Shown piece after piece: positions 1-8,403 of a DNA stretch of 46,716 bases; the stretch's first letter is position 1, and every line of letters begins with the position of its first letter. The notes beneath the pieces are model-generated. The model searched no databases. It saw only the letters and a list, made by a program, of their open reading frames with translations, and was not told the DNA's origin. A program made the position numbers and the translations under genes. Source of the stretch: Planctomycetaceae bacterium (GTDB lineage: Bacteria; Planctomycetota; Planctomycetia; Pirellulales; Pirellulaceae). The stretch spans positions 1 to 46,716 of the forward strand of contig PKCN01000201.1 in NCBI GenBank assembly GCA_002862205.1. The letters run 5' to 3'.

Positions 1-70
1 GTGTGACTCAGACCCAGGTTACTCAGGCACGTGTGACTCAGACACAGGTTACTCAGACACGTGTGACTCA
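1..70. repeat. 30-bp tandem repeat at window edge (about 2.3 copies)
   Basis: Two full 30-base units (1-30 and 31-60) and a 10-base partial third (61-70) follow one another directly. Each begins gtgtgactcagac and contains caggttactcag. The two full units differ at two positions. There are no unique spacers between units, so this is a minisatellite and not a CRISPR. It sits just upstream of the gene at 131, and the array probably continues to the left of the window. Confidence 0.85.
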
Positions 71-130
71 AAAATGTGGATCAATATCAATTGATACGGA
101 TGGCTTGGATCAGGAAGGGGAGAAACAAGA

Positions 131-586
131 TTGGAAGATACATTGGAAAGTGCCGATGCGGGTAGTTCTGTGAAGCGTTTTGTGGTCCTGCAGCACGACG
201 TGGGTTCGCAACTCGATCGGACAACAGAGGTACACTTGGATTGGATGTTTGTGACGGGTGAAACGTTGTCCACGTGGTCGACGGAGGTGATAACCAGCTT
301 CGAAAATTCGTTCGAAAAGCCATGTTTAAAATTGGCGGAACACCGATTGATCTACCTTGATCATGAAGGTGAATTGGGTGGTGGTCGGGGTAGTGTGCGA
401 AGAATTCTTGCTGGTGAGTACACACCAGTGGCAAGCACATCACCCGAAGTGGCTTTCAAAGCAATGCTCTGCTGGCAGATCGATTCTGGTGTTCGACACG
501 CGGAGGTCGAAATCGGTCAAGCTTGTGCAGATAGTGGGTCGGAACGTGAGCCGTTTTTTTACTTGCGGTTTTCGTCAGGTCGATAG
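131..586 (+). CDS. Small protein resembling LigD 3'-phosphoesterase (DNA ligase N-terminal) domain
   Basis: The 151-residue product shows the layout of the LigD 3'-phosphoesterase fold. A strand KRFVVLQHD (H22) is followed by VHLDWMF (H35, D37), then LSTW near residue 48. Next comes HRLIYLDHEG (H71, H78) and a glycine turn GGGRGSV at 83-89, matching the family's DFEG...GxGxV region. In LigD this domain trims 3' ends at breaks; whether this stand-alone copy is catalytic is unknown. The TTG start at 131 is chosen because AGGGGAG lies about 8 bases upstream and an in-frame stop at 92 blocks any longer form. It overlaps the convergent gene at 559 by 28 bases. The family call rests on remembered motif spacing, so it is moderate. 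It does not lie with the ligase operon 28 kb away. Confidence 0.62.
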   Translation: MEDTLESADAGSSVKRFVVLQHDVGSQLDRTTEVHLDWMFVTGETLSTWSTEVITSFENSFEKPCLKLAEHRLIYLDHEGELGGGRGSVRRILAGEYTPVASTSPEVAFKAMLCWQIDSGVRHAEVEIGQACADSGSEREPFFYLRFSSGR

Positions 587-1308
587 GTAACGAACTGATA
601 GACCGGGCTTTGAGGTTCGTAACATTTTTTTGCTTTGTCTCCGGTATGGCCCGAGAGAATAATCGCGCCTTTGATCAATTGAATAGATTCAATGGTGACA
701 GGGCTGTGAGCGTAACCGGGATGTTCACTGGGAATTTGGACGAGGGCGGTCGGCCCGGATTCCGAGGGATCCCAGCGGATCTTGATACCGCCTTTGGCGG
801 CTTCGTGACTGACTCCATTCATGAACTGGCTCAGTGGAAGCGAAACGGCCCCAGCCTTCAATTTGCTGATATGGATAGCCAGCAGATTGGGTTCTTCGGT
901 GAGCTCGACTCGCAATTGGCAGGAAACGACAGTATCGAGTCGCGAATCGGCGTAGTGAGCTGCTGCCAACAAATGCTCCGGTCGTATGCTGATTCTCGGG
1001 TCTTTGGCACCCGCAGTTTGTAGTTGCTGGAATTTCAGGGGCAGTTGTTCGATGAGCCATGCATTGATGTCATCTTCACTGAAGATAGCTTCCCAGGATC
1101 CCAATTTGGCGACATCCTGTTGCAGTTTGGCGACATTCGCTTCCAGATTCAGGCTTCCTGCTTCAGTATCCGGCGGCCTTGTCTGCGTTGCTCGCGCGTA
1201 GAATTCTGGTACTACTCTGGTTTGTCGTAGTCCCCACCAGCCGGCGATCGAGGCAAGCAACAGAATCGCCAGTACAGTGATTCCAATTCGCTTGATCCAT
1301 CGGCCCAT
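559..1308 (-). CDS. Membrane-anchored protein of unknown function
   Basis: From ATG 1308 the protein is 249 residues. It opens with a basic MGRWIKRIG followed by a hydrophobic segment to about residue 25 (ITVLAILLLASIAGWWGL), which reads as a signal anchor with the rest outside the membrane. A possible helix around residues 50-75 precedes a mixed alpha/beta body. No catalytic motif or known domain was recognised. A longer form from GTG 1368 would overlap the upstream gene by 32 bases. ATG 1308 leaves a 28-base gap and places the hydrophobic segment at the N-terminus, so it is preferred. It follows the 1,238-residue exported protein gene on the same strand and is probably cotranscribed with it. 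Confidence 0.75.
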   Translation of the reverse strand: MGRWIKRIGITVLAILLLASIAGWWGLRQTRVVPEFYARATQTRPPDTEAGSLNLEANVAKLQQDVAKLGSWEAIFSEDDINAWLIEQLPLKFQQLQTAGAKDPRISIRPEHLLAAAHYADSRLDTVVSCQLRVELTEEPNLLAIHISKLKAGAVSLPLSQFMNGVSHEAAKGGIKIRWDPSESGPTALVQIPSEHPGYAHSPVTIESIQLIKGAIILSGHTGDKAKKCYEPQSPVYQFVTYRPDENRK

Positions 1309-1336
1309 GGCAGGTTCCAAATTTGGCGGCAGGTTT

Positions 1337-4300
1337 TCAGAAACGTAAAGGTCGGGGGATCCAGTCACGGATGCGTTCAGCGATACCCGGTGCTTCGTCT
1401 TTTTTTTCTACTTCTGCATCTGTTATTTTTTTTGTCTCAGTTACCTGCAGAGGTGCAAGCTTCAGTAAGTGTTGGGCCCATCCATTTTTCAACAAACGAC
1501 CAGCTGGCGCGAGGTTACTTTTTTGCAAACCCTGCACGGCTAAAAATGCTTCGCTTTGCAGCTCATCTCTTTCTCCGACAGTGGGAAACTGGTCATGCAG
1601 CCTGATGTCATCGATCCAGATCCGACCACTTGAAAGACTGTCAATGGTGAGCCGCAGGGATTGCATGTTTGCTGCATCAACATTGATGGCTTCCAGCCGT
1701 ACTTCCCGGCTTCCCCACTGCCCATTTCGGGGGACATCAAATTCATTGGAATAGCGAACAGGTTTTCCATTTTCGGTTGCTTCAAGTGATACTCTCATCC
1801 GGTGTGTACCGACATTTTCGCCAGTTTCAGCTCGACAGGCCAGCGAGACAGCGAGGCGTCCTGATTCGGGTGGAGTGATGGTTTCGCTGACCAGCCATGT
1901 TCGTGCGGTTGTGTTGGATTCCGTGGTGAGCAGAATCGAGTGTTTGCCTTCTAGTGGCTGCGTGTCATCGACACGGACACATCCTGCAGGATGTTGCGCA
2001 TGCAACCAACCTACCAGTCCCAAGCCACCCGCATTTTCGAATCCACCGTTGTTCAGGGCGTCGTAAGATTCAAAATCGAACAGAATGCCGATACGTTGAG
2101 CCACTAACGTGACTTTTTGCTTGATTTCAGCCAAGGCAACGGTTCCCCCACTGAGTCGGGTTTTACACGACAGGATTTCCACATCGGCCACTGGTTGGCT
2201 GGATCGAAGCAGAATCAATCTTCCTTCTGAAACTTGAACTCTTGTCGTGGTTGGACTCAACTGTTCGATTCGGATTTCGTTCGGATTTTCACCAATCGCT
2301 TTCCAGTCGACAGGCTGACTGGTTTCGATCTCAAGGTCATTTGCCCATGGCGTCAGGCAGAGACAGGCAAGGTGCAGGAATCCATCACTCTGGATACTTT
2401 TAACGCACACTTCATTTTGTGCCCTGCTTTGTACTTTCACCGTTCGCAGGCCTGTTCGAGGCAGCGTCTGAAACGTTTGCAGTAGTGTGTTGAGTTGTGG
2501 ACGCAACACGCGACCATTCATGGGTAGATTGATCACAATGCTGGCAGGATCACGCCGCTCAATCAGGTGGCATGTGTCCTCAAGAATCAGATCCCCGGTT
2601 TGAACGAGTGATGTGCCGGAGATTTGCAGTTTTGTGTTGAAGAAAATGGTTGCAGCTGATTCATTCTGATTGGACTGCAACGGAACTCGCAGGGCCTGAC
2701 GTATCAACAGGGGGGAATCGGCATAACCGTAGGAGCGTCCAAGGCCGATGAGCGAGTTCAGCTCCGGCTTGAAAACTTGTCTATCAGTGTCGAGCGAACT
2801 CGACTTGGCTGATTGCTTGTCAGACGATTCCAATTTCAGATGGAGCGCAATCTGTGGCTCAACACTTTGCAGTTCACGGTAATAACGATTGGTAGCTTTC
2901 AGTACCCAGTCTTCATAAGTTGGCCTGCCTTCGCCTTGCGACCAGGATCGTAATTGTCTGTTATCCACAGTCACATTGAGTGATTGGGCAAATGCCGCCA
3001 AGGTGGCCTTATCATCAAAGATTTGACGAAGGGGCTGCAGGTGGCTTTTTGAACCGCAGTTGAGCGTGATTCCAGCAAAATGCTCTGACTGTCTGCATTG
3101 AAATATCAGTTCCGCAAGCAGTTCCTGCAGGCTGTCCTGCACAAGTGGGTGTAGCAGGTTGTACTGGAGCGGGTTGCTCTGCTGAATTCTTGTCAATTGC
3201 GGAATCAGAGCTGGTCTCTGACGAATGGCTTGCTCCACCGGCAAAAGCAGGAAATCAGGATCAAGATACACATGAGCCTTGAGACCCTGGCCTGCCATCA
3301 GGGTCATGGTTGTGGCTAAACGGTTGACTTCGGAATTCTGCGAATCTGTTCTGGGCAGCAGGCTTCGTGTCTGGAACAGCGTTCTTCCACCCGCGTTGGC
3401 TGGCATCATGATCCCGTTCATCCCACTGGCTCGGGCAAGATCGCAGACCCGGTTCAAAGCGATCCACAGTTTGAACGCCTTGATGCTCTCGATGTCAAAA
3501 TCCTGCAGTCCATACCTTGATGACACATCTTTCGAGAGGGACTCGATCCAATCGATATCATCAAGTTGCAGGACGGTATTTCGATGTTGAGTTGATGCTG
3601 TCGGGTCATTCTCATTCGCAGTGGGAGGAGTGAGAAATTGTGGCCCGGCTTGAACCTCGATGGATTCGAGTTGTAAGACGTCTTCGCACAGGTTGGTCAG
3701 CCAGATCTGGTCGTCATTGGCCGGATAGTGCACGAACGTGTAGGTTCGCCACTGTTCCTTCAAATCAATGGTTTTTGTGTCGGACAGAATGAACTTGGTA
3801 CTGGGAGCATCGCGATCATAAAGTCCGCTCACTTCGATCTGGAGTCGGACGTTCTGAGTGGCCGGTAAACGCAGTTTGATTTTATGTGGGGTTCCGGGAC
3901 TCAGTACCGGCAGGCTGGCCTGAAATGGAGTTTCCATTGGCAGCAGTGACACAGTTTCATTGGCATGTTGAGTCTGTTCTAGCTTGATCTCGGGATCAGG
4001 CGAATTGACACCCGGTATGAAGCGAGTGGTTGTCTTGGGTAACCATTGACCTACAGACCAATTGGATTCCGATGGCTTGAGGGTTCCTGCTGTCTTCCAA
4101 GTGTCCGCTGGTGATGGGAGCTTGGCTCCTGATTTGGGCATCACAAAGAATGGCCGACCAGTCTTCAGCAGCGGTAATTCACGTCGTCGCAATCGGTCCC
4201 AAATACGATCATCGTCCTCAGCCAGATGACAGCGTATCTCGTAGACACCTGGAGTTTCAGGGACTGCTGCAGAAATTGGAATCACATCGCTATTGCCCTC

Positions 4301-5053
4301 GGCATTGATGCTTATTGATTCCCGATGTCGTGTAATTGTCTTCTGATTTGAAATCTGAATGATCGCATAGTGAAAAGTCATTACCGAGGAGGCTTGACTT
4401 TGCATCGCATTGACAGCGGCAGCTAGTTCCAGCGTGGCGCCCGGTTCATACACCGGAACGGTTGGCAGGCCTGTCAGCCGTAATTCATCAGTTTTAGCAC
4501 GTCCTAGTGACCAGTTCGGTTGTTGCCGGGCGGTGTCTGACGTGGTGACTGGCGTCTCGGATTTGAGCGTCTTTTTCTCGAGCAGTTCCGCCAGGCTCAT
4601 TTCACGCACTGGTTGCCCACTTCGGACACTCGCTGGGTTGCGAGGGTCATCCAGGGCTTCAAAGACAATTCGGGTTTTCGGTGTGCCCAGAACACGCAGG
4701 CGAATACGAACAGAATCAACCTGGGAACGAGGTTGAAAAGTAAGTTGAGTTGCATCTTGACTCAGTGTGAATGCTGCAACGGTCGCGTTTGATTCAGACA
4801 GATTTTCCAATTCTAGAATCATGCACTGACGGTTGATCGACTCATCAAGCAACCGCAGACGCAAGTGGCAGTATTGCGATTGCGGAACGGTCCATTCAAA
4901 ATCCAGAGCAAGATCGAGAGTCTGGTTCTGCGACGTTTGCAAGTTGGTCGCGGGATCACCTGAAACGATTTGACTTCCCGCCAGCATCAAAATAAGCCAG
5001 GGCAGGACAACGAATCGCAAACATGGGGTGGCGCATTTCCACCGCATCACCAT
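1337..5053 (-). CDS. Large exported protein, glycosidase-like barrel region plus C-terminal beta-sandwich
   Basis: The protein is 1,238 residues with a signal peptide (MVMRWK..., hydrophobic VVLPWLILMLAGS) at its start. The N-terminal half, to about residue 520, looks like successive beta-sandwich modules. Residues about 535-740 contain segments such as MNGIMMPANAGGR and LKAHVYLDPDFLLLP, which recall glycoside-hydrolase-like (family-10-type) barrels of exported planctomycete proteins. The likely acidic catalytic pair could not be identified. Residues about 1000-1150 (NNGGFENAGGLGLVGW to IWIDDIRLHD) look like a carbohydrate-binding-type jelly roll. In-frame starts exist at 5110, 5107, 5053 and 5047. 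5053 is chosen because it puts the signal sequence at the N-terminus. A role in envelope or polysaccharide handling is inference. Confidence 0.72.
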   Translation of the reverse strand: MVMRWKCATPCLRFVVLPWLILMLAGSQIVSGDPATNLQTSQNQTLDLALDFEWTVPQSQYCHLRLRLLDESINRQCMILELENLSESNATVAAFTLSQDATQLTFQPRSQVDSVRIRLRVLGTPKTRIVFEALDDPRNPASVRSGQPVREMSLAELLEKKTLKSETPVTTSDTARQQPNWSLGRAKTDELRLTGLPTVPVYEPGATLELAAAVNAMQSQASSVMTFHYAIIQISNQKTITRHRESISINAEGNSDVIPISAAVPETPGVYEIRCHLAEDDDRIWDRLRRRELPLLKTGRPFFVMPKSGAKLPSPADTWKTAGTLKPSESNWSVGQWLPKTTTRFIPGVNSPDPEIKLEQTQHANETVSLLPMETPFQASLPVLSPGTPHKIKLRLPATQNVRLQIEVSGLYDRDAPSTKFILSDTKTIDLKEQWRTYTFVHYPANDDQIWLTNLCEDVLQLESIEVQAGPQFLTPPTANENDPTASTQHRNTVLQLDDIDWIESLSKDVSSRYGLQDFDIESIKAFKLWIALNRVCDLARASGMNGIMMPANAGGRTLFQTRSLLPRTDSQNSEVNRLATTMTLMAGQGLKAHVYLDPDFLLLPVEQAIRQRPALIPQLTRIQQSNPLQYNLLHPLVQDSLQELLAELIFQCRQSEHFAGITLNCGSKSHLQPLRQIFDDKATLAAFAQSLNVTVDNRQLRSWSQGEGRPTYEDWVLKATNRYYRELQSVEPQIALHLKLESSDKQSAKSSSLDTDRQVFKPELNSLIGLGRSYGYADSPLLIRQALRVPLQSNQNESAATIFFNTKLQISGTSLVQTGDLILEDTCHLIERRDPASIVINLPMNGRVLRPQLNTLLQTFQTLPRTGLRTVKVQSRAQNEVCVKSIQSDGFLHLACLCLTPWANDLEIETSQPVDWKAIGENPNEIRIEQLSPTTTRVQVSEGRLILLRSSQPVADVEILSCKTRLSGGTVALAEIKQKVTLVAQRIGILFDFESYDALNNGGFENAGGLGLVGWLHAQHPAGCVRVDDTQPLEGKHSILLTTESNTTARTWLVSETITPPESGRLAVSLACRAETGENVGTHRMRVSLEATENGKPVRYSNEFDVPRNGQWGSREVRLEAINVDAANMQSLRLTIDSLSSGRIWIDDIRLHDQFPTVGERDELQSEAFLAVQGLQKSNLAPAGRLLKNGWAQHLLKLAPLQVTETKKITDAEVEKKDEAPGIAERIRDWIPRPLRF

Positions 5054-5255
5054 GGCAGGTGATTTTGTGAGTAGATCTCGGGGGCAAAGACGTTCGTGTC
5101 CAGCCATCAATGAAATTCGAATCAGTAAAAGTTGGCGCAGGCGAAAAGGAAGAGTGTCCCGTCATGACACCCGGTTGCATCCCGCACAGTAGCCAGACGG
5201 GCTTGATCAGGTAAAGACGGATTTACCTTTCTGAGATTCGGTTTCACATCACGTT

Positions 5256-6095
5256 TCACGTGGTTTGGTCATCGGCTTCATGTTCAGCGGTTTGCCAAGG
5301 ATTTTTCCAACTGCTCCAACTCGCCAGATAAGCTACATAAGCCTCGCAGGTCCCAGCTCTTTCTTCGATCCACTGTTTTGCTGCCTGGACAAGTTCGATC
5401 TCGTCTTGCAGGGTGATTTTCCCTGTCAGAACCTGCGTTCGAAGGAAGACAAAATAGGTGTCCAGCACATCACAGCGGCAGTAGTCACTGATCGCCATTT
5501 TGTGCCCCGCATCCCACTGTTCCTGGACTTTGTCTCCAGTGAGCCCCATCTTGCCTGGTTTTCCGAGTAATTGGGCGACGAGATTCAGTCCGCCATTGCA
5601 CCGGGCGGCCCCATGATTGGTGAGCACGTCCTGCAGGTCGAGGTGGGCAGTGGAGTTGAACCGGTTCCGGGGTGATTTGTAGCCATCAGATTTAAACCAT
5701 GCTGGTAACGAGATTCCAAATCGGAAAGCCGCCAGTTCCATCAGCGGGATATCAAAAGACCGTCCATTGAATGTGACCCACTGCGGGTTTTTATACGCTT
5801 CCCACCCTCTCCAGAAATTTTCAGTGATGACGTGCGGTCGAAATTCGGGTTCGTCAATGGAAACAATGTCCAACAACTGCAGGTTTGTTCCCACCTTTGC
5901 GATCACGACTGCAATCGGTATTTGAAAGGTGTGGGGTATGAAGGTCGTCCCACGCTGCTCCATCAATTCGTCCTGATACGTCGCGATTGCTTCGCGATCT
6001 GTCAGATTTTGGTCGGGATACCGGACCTTGGAAATCAGATCTCCATCAGCAATGCTCTCGACGTCAAATACGAGGTGTGCGACTTTCTCGCTCAT
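5256..6095 (-). CDS. Predicted 3'-5' exonuclease, PolB-like (DEDD superfamily)
   Basis: The 279-residue product carries the three DEDD exonuclease motifs in order. Exo I is VFDVESIAD near residue 10 (D and E metal ligands), Exo II is VTFNGRSFDIPLM near residue 107, and Exo III is YCRCDVLDTY near residue 207 (Y-x3-D arrangement). This matches the stand-alone 'predicted 3'-5' exonuclease related to PolB' family, thought to process single-stranded nucleic acid ends in the cytoplasm. ATG 6095 is chosen because the protein then begins MSEKVAHLVFDVES, directly at the first catalytic strand. An upstream in-frame start at 6215 would add 40 residues with no domain content. It is divergent from pepT, with 126 bases between the starts. 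Confidence 0.85.
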   Translation of the reverse strand: MSEKVAHLVFDVESIADGDLISKVRYPDQNLTDREAIATYQDELMEQRGTTFIPHTFQIPIAVVIAKVGTNLQLLDIVSIDEPEFRPHVITENFWRGWEAYKNPQWVTFNGRSFDIPLMELAAFRFGISLPAWFKSDGYKSPRNRFNSTAHLDLQDVLTNHGAARCNGGLNLVAQLLGKPGKMGLTGDKVQEQWDAGHKMAISDYCRCDVLDTYFVFLRTQVLTGKITLQDEIELVQAAKQWIEERAGTCEAYVAYLASWSSWKNPWQTAEHEADDQTT

Positions 6096-6221
6096 CTTCT
6101 GCTTGCCCGTTGATGTGTTAAAAACAGTTTCTGACCCAGCGACACAATGTACAACGTATCGGGTCTGTGTTCTAACGGAGCCGATCCAACCGTCCTCTTT
6201 TCCCGTTTTCTGCATATCATC

Positions 6222-7487
6222 ATGACAGCCACCAGTTCAGATCGCGTACAGATCAACCGAGAAAGACTTCTTCAACGATTTTTGTCCTATGTCCAAGTGG
6301 GAACCGCTGCCGATCCGGGCAGTGATGGTTATCCAAGTTCATCCGGCCAATGGGATTTAGGCAAGTTGTTGCAGAAAGAATTGCGGGAACTGACCATTGA
6401 AGACGCCCATCAAGATGAGCATGCTTTGGTCTTGGGAACTGTGCCGGCTAGCAATGGAGAGCAGGGACCTACCGTTGCGTTGGTTGCCCATCTCGATACG
6501 TCTCCCGAGGCACCGGGTGATCACGTCAAGCCACAAGTGATCCGGTCTTATGCTGGCGGTGATATTGAATTGACTTCCGGTAACGTGATCGATGTAGCAT
6601 CCTGCCCTGCCCTTGAGTGCATGGTTGGCATGACGTTGGTCACCACTGATGGGACGACTTTATTGGGTGGTGATGATAAGGCTGGTGTTGCCATCATCAT
6701 GGAGTTGGTAGCGACCTTGATCGAGAACCCCCATCTGGTGCATGGGCCGGTCAAAGTTCTATTCACGTGTGATGAAGAGATCGGACGGGGTACCGACAAA
6801 ATCGATTTGGAAAGACTCAATGCGACGGTTGCCTATACACTCGACGGTGGTGGGGCAGCGGTCATTGATGAGGAAACCTTTTCAGCAGATGCCGCAATTG
6901 TGCGCTTTGAAGGACATAATATTCACCCTTCGATTGCCAAGGACCGGATGGTGAATGCTGTCAGAGGGGCTGCCGATTTTGTGGCCAAACTGCCTCGAGA
7001 TAACTGTTCGCCTGAGACCACCGATCAACGCGAGGGCTTCATTCACCCGTACACGATTGAAGGTGGTGTTGGAGAAGCGACTGTTGAGCTGATTTTGCGT
7101 TCTTTTGAAACAGAGGATTTAAAAACTTATGCCGATCAACTGCAGGCCACCGCAGATGTTATCGTGCAGGCGATGCCGGGTTTGAAAGCGAACGTGGAAA
7201 TCGTGCGGCAATATCGGAATCTGCGAGATGGTTTGAACGACCTTCCCGAAGCAGTGACACTCGCCCAGCAGGCATTTGAAAATCTTGGTATTGAATACCG
7301 CAGCGAAAGCATTCGTGGTGGGACCGATGGCAGTCAATTGACTGAGAAGGGACTACCGACGCCCAATCTTTCCAGTGGCCAACACAACATCCACGCTGTA
7401 ACCGAGTTTGCCTGTTTGGATGAAATGACAGCAGCAGTGGAGCATCTGGTCGAGTTGATGTCGCTGTGGAGCCAATACAGAAGTTGA
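6222..7487 (+). CDS. pepT: Peptidase T (tripeptide aminopeptidase, M20 family)
   Basis: This cytoplasmic zinc aminopeptidase releases N-terminal residues from tripeptides. The 421-residue product is close to the usual 408-415. Metal-site motifs are in place: AHLDTSPEAPGD (H90, D92), LLGGDDKAGVA (D151), TCDEEIGRGTD (E185/E186), AYTLDGG (D208) and the C-terminal GQHNIH. The dimerisation-domain motif GHNIHPSIAKDRMVNA and the IRGGTDGSQL segment are also typical of PepT. ATG 6222 gives the standard N-terminus, whereas an upstream in-frame start at 6147 adds 25 unrelated residues. It stands alone on the plus strand between a divergent exonuclease gene and a convergent metallophosphoesterase gene. 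Confidence 0.95.
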   Translation: MTATSSDRVQINRERLLQRFLSYVQVGTAADPGSDGYPSSSGQWDLGKLLQKELRELTIEDAHQDEHALVLGTVPASNGEQGPTVALVAHLDTSPEAPGDHVKPQVIRSYAGGDIELTSGNVIDVASCPALECMVGMTLVTTDGTTLLGGDDKAGVAIIMELVATLIENPHLVHGPVKVLFTCDEEIGRGTDKIDLERLNATVAYTLDGGGAAVIDEETFSADAAIVRFEGHNIHPSIAKDRMVNAVRGAADFVAKLPRDNCSPETTDQREGFIHPYTIEGGVGEATVELILRSFETEDLKTYADQLQATADVIVQAMPGLKANVEIVRQYRNLRDGLNDLPEAVTLAQQAFENLGIEYRSESIRGGTDGSQLTEKGLPTPNLSSGQHNIHAVTEFACLDEMTAAVEHLVELMSLWSQYRS

Positions 7488-7497
7488 GTTGGATGCT

Positions 7498-7519
7498 CAC
7501 GCTGGTTGCGATTAGCGTG
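7498..7519. terminator. Candidate bidirectional hairpin between convergent genes
   Basis: A perfect 6-base inverted repeat CACGCT/AGCGTG with a 10-base loop lies 11 bases after the pepT stop, in the 76-base gap before the end of the convergent metallophosphoesterase gene. No T-run follows on either strand, so intrinsic termination is uncertain. Confidence 0.35.
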
Positions 7520-7563
7520 CTGGTCATGGGGTCTGTGGAGAAGCGAGTCACGTTTGTGATGCT

Positions 7564-8400
7564 TCAATCCGAGTGCCTCAGTCGGGTGATGTCGAGTGTT
7601 TCAGAAGCCACTGAAATGGTTGCCTCGATATCGGGTTGTCCATAGATGGCCGCTCCCGTGTGCACTCGCAGGTTGGCTGCCATTCGAGCGACTCCAGCGT
7701 GGTGGGTGTGGCCGCATAGTACAGTCACCTGGCATCCGGGTCTCTGTTGACTGAATTCCATGAGTGCATTGCCAACTTGTCCTGCCACGAAAAATGGTGC
7801 CCAATTGTCGTCTGTCGTTTTGCCCTCGTACCAGCAGGCCTCCCGAAATGGAGGTGCGTGGGTCAACACGAGTGCCTGCTGGGCATCAGAAGGCAGTTGT
7901 TCCAATTTGGCTTGCAAGCGTTCTGCGGCTGCACTGCCGATTCTTTGAAGCTGGTGTTTGCGGTTGGCTTTGCCGGCTACTTTGAAATCGCCGATGCGTT
8001 CAAAGTCATTCAGTTGAATGGTTGATGTTTCGTAGTTGCCGACTGTCCCATCGGCCCAACCGTCTTCGCCCAAAAGATAGGTTCCTGTTGACACCTGAAG
8101 TGGCGAAAGATTTGTCAGATAATGCAGTTGGGGAGAGTCACGACATGCATGAATTACAGTCTGCCGCGTTGTCTGGAAGGTGCTTTCGTAGAAGTCATGA
8201 TTGCCCAATACAAAGTAAAGGGGCAACCCGCAGCTGCTGACAATACGTCGTAGCTGTCGAACAACATCGTCACCTTCAGAAATATCGCCAGTGATCACCA
8301 AGCCATCAGCGTGCAGCAAGGTGATCTTCTGAATCCACTGTTCCCACGCTGGTGTGGGAACAGAATTCAGATGCAGGTCGGTTGTCCAAACCAGACGCAC
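7564..8400 (-). CDS. Metallophosphoesterase (calcineurin-like)
   Basis: The 278-residue protein has the full calcineurin-like metal-site series: TTDLH (D8, H10), GDISEGDD (D39), GNHD (N67, H68, D69), LTHAPP, and GHTHHAG. No signal peptide is present, so a cytoplasmic phosphoesterase or phosphodiesterase is expected. The substrate cannot be predicted. The GTG start lies only 3 bases after the metK stop, with no clear Shine-Dalgarno site, so it is probably translated by reinitiation after metK. The linkage with S-adenosylmethionine synthesis is positional only. Its 3' end faces pepT. Confidence 0.87.
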   Translation of the reverse strand: MRLVWTTDLHLNSVPTPAWEQWIQKITLLHADGLVITGDISEGDDVVRQLRRIVSSCGLPLYFVLGNHDFYESTFQTTRQTVIHACRDSPQLHYLTNLSPLQVSTGTYLLGEDGWADGTVGNYETSTIQLNDFERIGDFKVAGKANRKHQLQRIGSAAAERLQAKLEQLPSDAQQALVLTHAPPFREACWYEGKTTDDNWAPFFVAGQVGNALMEFSQQRPGCQVTVLCGHTHHAGVARMAANLRVHTGAAIYGQPDIEATISVASETLDITRLRHSD

Positions 8401-8403
8401 AAC

